From assembly GCA_022565195.1 (NCBI GenBank), contig JADFJZ010000064.1:1-7290 (forward strand): a DNA stretch of 7,290 bases, read 5' to 3'. Positions 1-5,803 of the stretch are shown piece by piece. The notes under the pieces are model-generated. The model was given only the letters and a program-made list of their open reading frames with translations. It did not search any database and was not told the origin of the DNA. Within the stretch, counting starts at the first letter, position 1. Each line of letters begins with the position of its first letter. Position numbers and translations under genes: made by a program. The DNA is from Planctomycetota bacterium. Its GTDB lineage: Bacteria; Planctomycetota; Phycisphaerae; UBA1845; CAIVHJ01.

Positions 1-903
1 GACGAACTCGGTGACCCACTCACCCACATGATTCGCAATTCGGTCGACCACGGCATCGAGACACCGGACGAGCGCGCCAAAGCGGGAAAGGACCCGACCG
101 GAACGGTCAAGATCGAAGCCTATCACCAGGGCAACAGCATCTGCATTCGTCTGTCTGACGACGGCAAAGGTGTTGATGTAGAAGCGATACGCAAGAAGGT
201 CATAGATAAACAACTCGTCAGCGAGACACAAGCCCATCAGCTGACGGACAAGGAACTCGTGCAGTATATTTTCCATCCGGGCATGTCCACGGCCAAGATC
301 GTCAGCGACGTCTCGGGACGCGGAATGGGCATGGATATCGTGAATTCCAAAATCGCCAGTCTCAACGGTACGGTCGAAGTGGACAGTGTCCCAGGCCAGG
401 GAACCACGGTGACCATCAAGCTGCCGCTGACGCTGGCCATCATCACGTCGCTCCTAACACGAATCGGCGGTGAAGTGTATGCCATCCCGCTGGAGGCGGT
501 GGCGGAAATCATCACGGTCAAGCAAGCGCACACCAATTCAGTGCAGGGCAACAAGGTAGTCACAGTTCGTGGACGCGTCATCCCCATCTTCATGTTGGAA
601 CAACTCTTGGACATGGAAGCCATCAATGTGAAGACGCGTACTCAGGACAACGAAGAGTGGACGCTGGTCATCCTCGGTACGGGTGCGAGTCGGATGGGTT
701 TGGTGGTCGATGAACTGCTCGGGCAGGAAAATATCGTCATCAAGTCACTGGCTGAGAACTACGAGAACATCTCCGGTTTTGTGGGTGCGACGATCATGGG
801 CGACGGTCGCGTGGCGCTCATTCTCGATCCGATTTACCTCGAGGATGATAGCAAACGAAACTCGGACAGTTCTGAAATGCAAAAGAAAGAGGTGCCGGCG
901 TGA
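1..903 (+). CDS. cheA: Chemotaxis histidine kinase CheA, C-terminal part (5' end outside window)
   Basis: Open from the first base in frame 1; the first in-window ATG (28) is internal, since the nine codons before it already read as CheA catalytic domain. About 300 residues are visible. The HATPase core shows an N box (HMIRNSVDHG, residues 9-18), a G1 box (DDGKG, 53-57) and a G2 box (GRGMGMD, 106-112), followed by the conserved IKLPLTLAI passage into the CheW-like regulatory domain (about 145-285), which docks CheW and receptors. CheA is the cytoplasmic kinase of the receptor array and passes phosphate to CheY and CheB, both encoded just downstream. The Hpt (P1), P2 and dimerisation domains lie outside the window. 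The last codons overlap the cheC GTG start (GTGA), which suggests translational coupling. A charged tail of about 15 residues after the CheW-like domain is unremarkable. Family assignment is very secure. Confidence 0.97.
   Translation, partial: DELGDPLTHMIRNSVDHGIETPDERAKAGKDPTGTVKIEAYHQGNSICIRLSDDGKGVDVEAIRKKVIDKQLVSETQAHQLTDKELVQYIFHPGMSTAKIVSDVSGRGMGMDIVNSKIASLNGTVEVDSVPGQGTTVTIKLPLTLAIITSLLTRIGGEVYAIPLEAVAEIITVKQAHTNSVQGNKVVTVRGRVIPIFMLEQLLDMEAINVKTRTQDNEEWTLVILGTGASRMGLVVDELLGQENIVIKSLAENYENISGFVGATIMGDGRVALILDPIYLEDDSKRNSDSSEMQKKEVPA
889..899 (+). promoter_or_regulatory. Shine-Dalgarno of cheC, selecting the GTG start
   Basis: GAGG (889-892, within AAAGAGGTG) lies inside the end of cheA, 7 nt before GTG at 900. 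The alternative ATG at 912 has no purine-rich sequence at a usable distance, so the GTG overlapping the cheA stop is the better start. Confidence 0.6.
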
Positions 904-1508
904 CCTCACATATGGCAATCGATCCGGCGAAGCAGGGCTTCATGGATACAATCGCGCTGAACGGCGCGGAGAACGCCTCGCAGGCCTTGAGCAGGTGGTT
1001 TGGTCGATCGGTTCAGATTACCACGGGAGGCTTCAAGGTAGTGCCGTTGGAGGACCTCGCCGAACTCATGTGTGGCCCCGAAGAGGTCATCGTCGCCGTG
1101 CACACGTTGATCGCCGGCTCATTGGGTGGCCATGTGCTGCTCGCATTTCCGGAGGAGGTCGCATACGGCATTGCGGACATACTCATGCAGCAGCCGGTCG
1201 GCACGACTGCGACGCTCGGAGAGATGGAGCAATCTGCGATTGAGGAAACCGGAAACATCGTCAGCAGCGCATTCGTGAACAGCCTGGCGAATTCACTCGG
1301 CGTCCGGGCCATGCCGACCGCACCCACATTGCTTCAGGATATGGCCGGGGCCCTGATTGAGCCCCTGGTGCTGGAGCAGGCCGCGACGAGCAATCAGGCG
1401 CTGATGATTTCTGCTTCTTTCAAGATCAACGACACGGAACTCGATTGGTGGTTGTTTGTTCTTCCTGATCCCAAGACGCTCAAAGTCATGGAGGCGTTGC
1501 TGACATGA
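900..1508 (+). CDS. cheC: CheY-P phosphatase CheC with only its second active site intact
   Basis: A 202-residue protein, the usual CheC length, that aligns by eye along its whole length with Thermotoga-type CheC. CheC dephosphorylates CheY-P and binds CheD. The family has two pseudosymmetric phosphatase centres, (D/S)-x3-E-x2-N-x22-P. The second is complete: Ser112, Glu116, Asn119 and Pro142. The first is degenerate: in the helix ending NASQALS, the expected Glu, Asn and downstream Pro are Thr17, Leu20 and Gly43. The protein should therefore act through one site, as CheX-like or one-site CheC proteins do (inference). The surrounding fold is kept, for example VVPLEDL and the LLAFP strand. The GTG start at 900 overlaps the cheA stop and has a good Shine-Dalgarno. 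The stop overlaps the cheD ATG (ATGA). The CheC/CheX/FliY superfamily is certain; CheC rather than CheX is favoured by length and by the neighbouring cheD. Confidence 0.92.
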   Translation: MTSHMAIDPAKQGFMDTIALNGAENASQALSRWFGRSVQITTGGFKVVPLEDLAELMCGPEEVIVAVHTLIAGSLGGHVLLAFPEEVAYGIADILMQQPVGTTATLGEMEQSAIEETGNIVSSAFVNSLANSLGVRAMPTAPTLLQDMAGALIEPLVLEQAATSNQALMISASFKINDTELDWWLFVLPDPKTLKVMEALLT

Positions 1509-2044
1509 CGCGAGGGGCACAAGTATGTCAATCGGCCGGCACGGCGGCAACTGCCGGTGCGACGCGGGACGGCGAGCCCAGGATCCACATGGTTGGTATC
1601 GGGGTGCTCAAGATTGTAGCGGCGCCGGAGAAGCTGCGCACGGTTCTTGGATCGTGCGTTGGGATCGCCCTCTTCGACCTGCATCTACGTATTGCCGGCC
1701 TGGCACACAGCATTCTGCCGCAGGGCTCCGAAGAAATCGAGGAGCTTGGCAAGTTTGCGGACCAGGCTGTCGACAATTTAGTCGTTCGGCTGACGGCGCT
1801 GGGCGCGTCCAGAACCCGTTTGAGAGCCAAACTGGTAGGCGGGGCTGCGATGTTTGAAACAGCGAACAACGGCGCCCAACTTGGCGAGCGCAACGTCGAA
1901 GCTGCCCGAAGACGGTTCCAAGCTCATGATATCCCGATCATCGCCGAAGCCGTCGGAGGCACGAAGGGACGAAAGGTTCTCGTGGACCCAGACACAGGCA
2001 ACGTAGAAGTTGCGATCATCGGGTCCGAGCCGGAGATCATCTAG
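1505..2044 (+). CDS. cheD: Chemoreceptor glutamine deamidase CheD
   Basis: CheD deamidates receptor glutamines and is sequestered by CheC, linking CheY-P level to adaptation. The 179-residue reading contains TVLGSCVGIALFD with the catalytic cysteine Cys51, AGLAHSILP with His68, the LVGGAAMF segment, GERNVEAARR, and the VGGTKGRKV loop near the C-terminus. Thr46, five residues before the cysteine, is at or next to the third catalytic position. The ATG at 1505 overlaps the cheC stop (ATGA), with GGAGG 10 nt upstream. Residues 1-25 are an Ala/Thr/Gly-rich stretch not typical of the family, whose members usually begin near the VGIGVLKI strand. ATG 1589 (Met29), preceded by AGGA at 5 nt, is therefore a serious alternative start giving 151 residues. 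Family is certain; the start is not. Confidence 0.93.
   Translation: MTRGAQVCQSAGTAATAGATRDGEPRIHMVGIGVLKIVAAPEKLRTVLGSCVGIALFDLHLRIAGLAHSILPQGSEEIEELGKFADQAVDNLVVRLTALGASRTRLRAKLVGGAAMFETANNGAQLGERNVEAARRRFQAHDIPIIAEAVGGTKGRKVLVDPDTGNVEVAIIGSEPEII
1580..1591 (+). promoter_or_regulatory. Alternative ribosome binding site and start for cheD
   Basis: AGGA (1580-1583), a 5-nt spacer, then ATG (1589-1591) opening the protein at MVGIGVLKI, which is where CheD homologues normally begin. It competes with the coupled ATG at 1505. Confidence 0.4.
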
Positions 2045-2078
2045 AAACGGAATCAGATTCTGGTCTGAAAGGTACAAA

Positions 2079-2459
2079 ATGGCTGCAACCATTCTGATCG
2101 TAGACGATGCGACATTTATGAGAGTAATGCTCAAGCGGATTCTCGAGGGCGCAGGCTTTGAGATTGTCGGCGAGGCTGTCAATGGCAGGGAAGCGGTCCA
2201 ATTATATGAAGAACTGAATCCAGACCTCGTGACTCTGGATATGGTCATGCCCGAAATGGGGGGTATGGAGGCGTTGCAGGCGATTCGCAGTCGTGACCAC
2301 AAAGCGAAGGTCGTGATCGTGTCCGCCGTCGACCAGAGAGAGAACCTGCTGGAGGCGATCCGTTCCGGGGCGACCGAGTATATCGTCAAGCCGTTCGACG
2401 AATCGCGAGTGATGAAAGCTGTACGGCGAGCGCTGGGGCAGAACCCTGCGGCTGCGTGA
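2079..2459 (+). CDS. cheY: Chemotaxis response regulator CheY
   Basis: A single receiver domain of 126 residues, the normal CheY size with no output domain. Visible active-site residues are the acidic pair Asp9-Asp10, the phospho-acceptor Asp54 in LVTLDMVMP, the switch Ser82, Tyr101 at the signalling aromatic position, and Lys104 in VKPF. Phosphorylated by CheA, it should bind the flagellar switch or pass the signal on, and it is the likely substrate of the CheC encoded upstream. ATG 2079 is preceded by GAAAGGT with a 6-nt spacer. The frame is open back to 2010, but that extension overlaps the end of cheD and carries no domain. The gene lies 34 nt after cheD and 6 nt before cheB. A single-domain regulator for another output cannot be excluded from sequence, but the position argues for chemotaxis. 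Confidence 0.94.
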   Translation: MAATILIVDDATFMRVMLKRILEGAGFEIVGEAVNGREAVQLYEELNPDLVTLDMVMPEMGGMEALQAIRSRDHKAKVVIVSAVDQRENLLEAIRSGATEYIVKPFDESRVMKAVRRALGQNPAAA

Positions 2460-2465
2460 GCGCAA

Positions 2466-3572
2466 ATGGCGGATACCGTGAACAAGATCAAGTGTATTGT
2501 AGTCGACGACGCCGCGCTGATGCGGGCCATGATCAAGCAACTCCTCGCATCGGACCCGCAGATCGAGGTCATCGATACGGCAGGGAGTGCCCCGGTGGCC
2601 CTGAAGAAGATCAGAGAGCAATGTCCCGATGTCGTGACCATGGATATCGAGATGCCGGGCATGGATGGCATCGCCCTCCTTCGTGAAGTGATGAGCGACT
2701 GCCCCGTGCCGGTGGTCATGGTGTCGAGTCATACGCAGGCGGGAGCCCAGAAAACGCTCGAGGCGATGGAAGCGGGCGCTGTGGACTACGTATCCAAGCC
2801 CACCGGCGGCAAAGGGGCGAACCTCCACGAGATCGCTGCCGTCTTGATCGCCAAAGTCAAACAGGCTGCCGACACCAACATGGCAGCTCTTTGGCGCGTC
2901 GCCGCCAGCACGGACGAGTCCTCTGGGCTACCGAAGCGACGAGTATCGACCGGCGAGTTTCTCTTTGACCCGCAGCACGTGATCGCGATCGGGATCAGTT
3001 GCGGCGGGCCCGCATCTCTGGCTGATATCTTTCCAGATCTTCCAGAACACATGCCGGCCGTGTTGATCACGCAACACATGCCGGCCGGATTCACCAAGAG
3101 TTTCGCCGAGCGTCTCAATCGGATGACCGATTTGAACGTCAAAGAGGCGGAGCGCGGTGATGAGGTGCGGCCTGACCAGGTGTTCATCGCTCCGGGCGAC
3201 TGGCACATGACCGTGCGTCGGCGAGCCAAGAAACTCGTCGTTGACCTGGACCAGGGGCCGACGGTGCGCGGCCACCGTCCCTCGGTGGACCGGCTCTTTC
3301 GCTCGGTGGCAGAGGTCTGTGGAAGCAATTGCACAGGAATAATAATGACGGGGATGGGCAATGACGGCGCCGAGGCCATCGGCGAGATACAGCGGGCAGG
3401 CGGCTCTGCGATCGCGCAGGATGCCGATTCCTCCATCGTATACGGAATGCCAAAGGCTGCGGTAAAACTGGGGAATGTTGACCGATCAGTCGCCCTCCAG
3501 GACATCTTTCCAAAGGTAGTCCAAGCGCTGCATGCGTCCAGGCATGGCGCCGCACAACTCACAGGATCATAG
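2466..3572 (+). CDS. cheB: Chemotaxis protein-glutamate methylesterase/deamidase CheB
   Basis: A 368-residue two-domain protein of normal CheB length. The N-terminal receiver (about 8-125) has Asp14-Asp15, phospho-acceptor Asp60 in VVTMDIEMPGMDG, Ser87-Ser88 and Lys111 in SKPTGG. After a linker (about 135-168), the C-terminal methylesterase domain carries the Ser-His-Asp triad: Ser178 in GISCGGP, His204 in ITQHMPAGF and Asp300 in MTGMGNDG. Phosphorylated CheB removes methyl groups from receptor glutamates and can deamidate glutamines, opposing CheR, which is not in this window. Residue 179 after the catalytic serine is Cys where many family members have Thr or Ala. ATG 2466 lies 6 nt after the cheY stop; no strong Shine-Dalgarno is visible, so coupling to cheY is likely. 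The presence of CheB and CheD together implies two receptor-modifying enzymes in one operon. Confidence 0.96.
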   Translation: MADTVNKIKCIVVDDAALMRAMIKQLLASDPQIEVIDTAGSAPVALKKIREQCPDVVTMDIEMPGMDGIALLREVMSDCPVPVVMVSSHTQAGAQKTLEAMEAGAVDYVSKPTGGKGANLHEIAAVLIAKVKQAADTNMAALWRVAASTDESSGLPKRRVSTGEFLFDPQHVIAIGISCGGPASLADIFPDLPEHMPAVLITQHMPAGFTKSFAERLNRMTDLNVKEAERGDEVRPDQVFIAPGDWHMTVRRRAKKLVVDLDQGPTVRGHRPSVDRLFRSVAEVCGSNCTGIIMTGMGNDGAEAIGEIQRAGGSAIAQDADSSIVYGMPKAAVKLGNVDRSVALQDIFPKVVQALHASRHGAAQLTGS

Positions 3573-3578
3573 AAACGA

Positions 3579-3824
3579 ATGGCCAAGTCCGACATTCTAA
3601 CGGACTGCGCGACTTTAGCTCGTGAGTCGAGCGCTGATTGCATGCCGGTACTGGTATCGTTTGAACGTGTAAAAAAGAAGAACCTGCCGACGGCGAGATC
3701 GGCTGCCCAAGTGCGCGGTTGCCTTCGGCGTGCCCAGCGCGAGGCGAAGGCCCTGAGCAAACGAGCCTCGAGCAACGCCGCAAGGCGTGGCGCAAAGGCG
3801 TCTCTGATGGTGCAAGGTTGGTAA
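3579..3824 (+). CDS. Hypothetical small basic protein (uncertain)
   Basis: An 81-residue ORF starting 6 nt after the cheB stop, the same spacing as cheY to cheB, so it could be the last gene of the operon. I recognise no family. The first 30 residues are mixed; from about residue 31 (VKKKN) onward the chain is rich in Lys, Arg, Ala and Ser, with no transmembrane segment and no obvious signal peptide. There is no good Shine-Dalgarno before the ATG. The other two forward frames are closed near its start, which mildly favours it, but a minus-strand ORF (3559-3942) also spans the stretch and looks equally unlike any family. If it is not a gene, 3573-3946 is a non-coding gap of about 370 bases in which only the stem-loop at 3857-3881 stands out. 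Confidence 0.3.
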   Translation: MAKSDILTDCATLARESSADCMPVLVSFERVKKKNLPTARSAAQVRGCLRRAQREAKALSKRASSNAARRGAKASLMVQGW

Positions 3825-3856
3825 AGATGCGGTTCGGGGAGGAAGTTCCGTCTTGT

Positions 3857-3881
3857 GGGATGATTTGGGGGCAATCATCCC
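3857..3881. terminator. Perfect 9-bp stem-loop downstream of the che operon
   Basis: GGGATGATT (3857-3865) and AATCATCCC (3873-3881) are exact inverted repeats around a 7-nt G-rich loop. The hairpin lies between the end of the chemotaxis cluster and the minus-strand tRNA, where a terminator is expected. No T-run follows it on either strand, so it is not a classical intrinsic terminator. It may stabilise a 3' end or work in a bidirectional or factor-assisted way (inference). Confidence 0.4.
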
Positions 3882-3946
3882 CCAGCAATCGAAAAATCGC
3901 AGAAATTCCTGAACGACAACGCTTCTGGATGGCCTCGTTCAAATAT

Positions 3947-4033
3947 CGGAGAGAGAGGGATTCGAACCCCCGGTACGGTTACCCGCACACACGCTTTCCA
4001 AGCGTGCTCCTTAAGCCACTCGGACATCTCTCC
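3947..4033 (-). tRNA. tRNA-Ser (anticodon GGA)
   Basis: On the minus strand the 87-nt sequence folds as a class II tRNA. The acceptor arms GGAGAGA and TCTCTCC pair over all 7 positions. The D-arm contains TCCGAGTGGCTTAAGGA. The anticodon arm is CACGC-TTGGAAA-GCGTG with anticodon GGA (plus strand 3997-3999), reading UCC and UCU. A long variable arm (around GCGGGTAACCGTACC) and a T-arm GGGGG-TTCGAAT-CCCTC follow, with one G-U pair. The discriminator base is G73, as serine tRNAs require. The 3' CCA is not encoded: the next bases read ATA, so CCA must be added enzymatically. The gene stands alone between two converging protein-coding clusters. Confidence 0.97.
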
Positions 4034-4043
4034 AGCAGCAGCC

Positions 4044-4129
4044 AGCCTTCAGCCGTCAGCGATCAGCCGGGGAGTACGCGAATACTTAGGATTCAGCGCC
4101 TTACTGCTAACTGCTTACGGCTAACGACT
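4044..4129. repeat. Degenerate AGCNRTN heptad repeats forming an imperfect inverted repeat
   Basis: Positions 4048-4068 read as three tandem 7-mers (TTCAGCC, GTCAGCG, ATCAGCC). Positions 4102-4129 read as four (TACTGCT, AACTGCT, TACGGCT, AACGACT). Read on the minus strand, the second block is AGTCGTT, AGCCGTA, AGCAGTT, AGCAGTA, the same heptad family as the first block but inverted. Arms 4044-4068 and 4105-4129 match at 17 of 25 positions by hand alignment, around a 36-nt spacer. The element sits between the tRNA and the end of hutI, so it might act as a transcript end structure or be a member of a dispersed repeat family. Confidence 0.5.
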
Positions 4130-4169
4130 CGTTGCGACAGTGTATGAAGCCTTCGTGGCCTCTGCAAGT

Positions 4170-5450
4170 TCAGGCTCTCTCAGCATCCACATCCACCACG
4201 ACCAGGCCGTTCTTGATGACCTTTTGCACGGGATAGTGCCCGACTTCGTACAGGAAGCGGTCGAAATTCGGCACGCCCAGCACCACGAGATCAGCCTCCA
4301 TACCCACGGCGATGGCGCCGAGGCGTTGGTGGCGGTTGATGGCGGCTGCGGCGTTGGCGGTGGCTGCGACGAGCGCTTCGGTCGGCGTCATGCGCATTTG
4401 CGTGCAGGCAATGCTCATCACCAGTGGCAGCGAGCCCACCATGCTCGAGCCGGGATTGTAGTCCGTCGCCAACGCCACCGGCAGGCCAGAGTCGATCAGC
4501 TTGCGGGCCGGCGCCTGCGCGACGCCGAGAAAGAAGCTGCACCCCGGCAGCAGCACCGCGATGGTGCCGGCCTGCTTCAGCGCCGCCATGCCCGCTTCGT
4601 CGATGCACTCCAAGTGGTCCGCCGAGATCGCCCCGACCTCGCCGGCCAACTTGCTGGCGCCCATCTGCGTGATTTGATCCGCGTGAACCTTGGGGAGCAG
4701 GCCCCGAGCCTTGGCGGTTTCGAGCACGCGGCGGGAATCCTCTACGCTAAAGGCCGAGCGCTCGCAGAACACGTCGCAAAACTCCGCCAGGCCCACGCTC
4801 GCGATTCTCGTGAGCACGCCGTCATTCAGAATGCTGTCCAGATAGCCGCTGGGGTTGCCTTCGTACTCCGGCGGAACGGTGTGGGCGGCGAGATAGGTGC
4901 CCACTACGTCCATCGGCAAGTGGGCGTCGAGTTCCGCCACGGCTTCGAGCATCTTGAGCTCGTCTTCGACCCGCAGGCCGTAGCCGCTCTTGATTTCGAC
5001 CGTGGTCACGCCCTGCTCCAACATGCGCATCAGCCGCGGCTGGGCCAGGGCGATCAATTCTTCTTTCGAGGCGTCGCGGACGTGCCGCATGGTGCTGCGA
5101 ATCCCGCCGCCCGCCTCGGCGATCTCGACATAACTCCGGCCCTCGCTGCGCTGCACAAATTCATGCTCGCGCGTGCCGGCGAAGACCGTGTGCGTATGAC
5201 AATCGATCAGCCCCGGAATCACGCATCCGCCCTGCGCGTCAATCACATCCGCATCCGCGCGGGCTGAAGCCCGCGGCTCCGTGGTTTGCGCTTCGGGAAG
5301 ATCGGATTCGCGTCCGAACCACGCGATGCGATCACCCTCGATCACGACGGCAGCGTCGTCGATGACCTCCACCCGCCCCATCGTCGGACCGAGCACCGGG
5401 CCCTGTGGCACGACCACGAGTTGACCGATGTTTTCAATAATGGTAGTCAA
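4170..5450 (-). CDS. hutI: Imidazolonepropionase HutI
   Basis: HutI hydrolyses 4-imidazolone-5-propionate to N-formimino-L-glutamate, the step after urocanase in histidine breakdown. It is a cytoplasmic metal-dependent amidohydrolase. The 426-residue product has the metal-binding HTH pair His85/His87 in LIDCHTHTVFAG, the EIKSGYGL strand (Lys154), His190 in AAHTVPPE, His256 in KVHADQ, SADHLE (His279) and Asp330 in ATDYNPGSS. The first strand (TTIIENIGQLVVV) begins exactly at the TTG at 5450. The frame is open to 5627, but that part is antiparallel shadow of the DUF2442 gene, and the next ATG would remove a core strand. The TTG lies 4 nt past the upstream gene's TGA, suggesting coupling. Residues 58-65 (EPRASARA) are encoded by a GC-rich palindrome and look like an in-frame insertion in the linker before VIDAQGG. 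Confidence 0.96.
   Translation of the reverse strand: MTTIIENIGQLVVVPQGPVLGPTMGRVEVIDDAAVVIEGDRIAWFGRESDLPEAQTTEPRASARADADVIDAQGGCVIPGLIDCHTHTVFAGTREHEFVQRSEGRSYVEIAEAGGGIRSTMRHVRDASKEELIALAQPRLMRMLEQGVTTVEIKSGYGLRVEDELKMLEAVAELDAHLPMDVVGTYLAAHTVPPEYEGNPSGYLDSILNDGVLTRIASVGLAEFCDVFCERSAFSVEDSRRVLETAKARGLLPKVHADQITQMGASKLAGEVGAISADHLECIDEAGMAALKQAGTIAVLLPGCSFFLGVAQAPARKLIDSGLPVALATDYNPGSSMVGSLPLVMSIACTQMRMTPTEALVAATANAAAAINRHQRLGAIAVGMEADLVVLGVPNFDRFLYEVGHYPVQKVIKNGLVVVDVDAERA
5258..5275. repeat. GC-rich palindrome inside hutI
   Basis: CGCGGGCT (5258-5265) and AGCCCGCG (5268-5275) are perfect inverted repeats around GA, so 7 strong pairs can form around a TGAA or TTCA tetraloop. It encodes residues 58-65 of HutI, in a variable linker where an insertion is tolerated. 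GGGCTTCAGCCC-centred palindromes recur as dispersed units in several GC-rich environmental bacteria (from memory, not searched). Confidence 0.55.
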
Positions 5451-5454
5451 ATTG

Positions 5455-5709
5455 TCAACCTGCGTGCCACCGGCCGGCGAGGATGCCTTCGACGGAAATG
5501 TCCTCGTCGAGTTCATCCCAGCGCAGGGCCTTTCCGCGTGCTTCGATCTTGACCTTCGCCAAGTCGTCAGCAGAGGCGCCCTTGAGCCGGGAAAACTTCT
5601 CCACGGGGAAGCCGATCTCTCGCCCATCTTCCAGTTCGATCCACACTTTGCCGTTGGTCACCCAAGCGCGTCGTGCTTTTGGTGATGTCGCTCGTGCGGA
5701 AGAGTTCAT
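5455..5709 (-). CDS. DUF2442-like small protein
   Basis: An 84-residue protein lying between hutU and hutI in the same direction. The core resembles DUF2442: a strand pair VTNGKVWIELEDGREIGFPVE, a KFSRLKGAS turn in the place of the family's PRL-A segment, then the ending ALRWDELDEDISVEGILAG, which is its hallmark. The biochemical role of the family is unknown; members often sit beside a DUF4160 gene in toxin-antitoxin-like pairs, but no such partner is visible here. I choose ATG 5709, preceded by GGAAAAC, over upstream ATGs at 5745 and 5733, which would read through a hairpin and have poorly placed Shine-Dalgarno sequences. Its stop is 4 nt before the hutI TTG, so it probably is cotranscribed with hutI and may simply provide translational coupling. 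Nothing suggests a catalytic part in histidine breakdown. Confidence 0.8.
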   Translation of the reverse strand: MNSSARATSPKARRAWVTNGKVWIELEDGREIGFPVEKFSRLKGASADDLAKVKIEARGKALRWDELDEDISVEGILAGRWHAG

Positions 5710-5724
5710 GTTGTTTTCCGTAGC

Positions 5725-5743
5725 GGCCTGCATCTCGCAGGCC
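5725..5743. repeat. 7-bp inverted repeat upstream of the DUF2442 gene
   Basis: GGCCTGC (5725-5731) and GCAGGCC (5737-5743) are exact inverted repeats with a 5-nt loop, in the 94-nt gap between hutU and the DUF2442 gene and about 15 nt before its ATG. In the transcript it would form a hairpin just 5' of the ribosome binding region. A regulatory effect is possible but only inferred. Confidence 0.35.
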
Positions 5744-5782
5744 ATCGGCCTATAGAGAATCTACCATCAACATTCTATCACA

Positions 5783-5803
5783 CGGCCGACGGGACGTCGG
5801 CTG
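5783..5803 (-). terminator. Stem-loop immediately after hutU
   Basis: GCCGACG (5785-5791) and CGTCGGC (5795-5801) pair perfectly around a 3-nt loop, extended outward by one G-U and one C-G pair. It directly abuts the hutU stop codon on the minus strand. No T-run follows, so it may be a weak terminator or an mRNA-stabilising element that separates hutU from the two distal genes. Confidence 0.4.

Noticed and set aside
2010..2078. 23-codon N-terminal extension of cheY
   Set aside because: It overlaps the cheD 3' end and has no receiver sequence, while ATG 2079 has a good Shine-Dalgarno and the canonical CheY beginning.
1778..2719. 313-residue minus-strand ORF across cheD, cheY and cheB
   Set aside because: It covers three clear plus-strand genes and is serine- and isoleucine-rich with no recognisable domain.
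4048..4129. CRISPR array
   Set aside because: The repeat units are 7 bases, degenerate and without spacers; no cas genes are present.
3947..4129. Integrative element attachment site at the tRNA gene
   Set aside because: No integrase gene and no direct duplication of the tRNA 3' end are visible nearby.
4140..5267. 375-residue plus-strand ORF opposite hutI
   Set aside because: It is a histidine- and arginine-rich shadow of the well-supported minus-strand HutI.
5451..5627. Upstream 59-codon extension of the hutI frame
   Set aside because: It lies within the DUF2442 gene in another frame, has no amidohydrolase sequence, and the family's first strand begins at TTG 5450.
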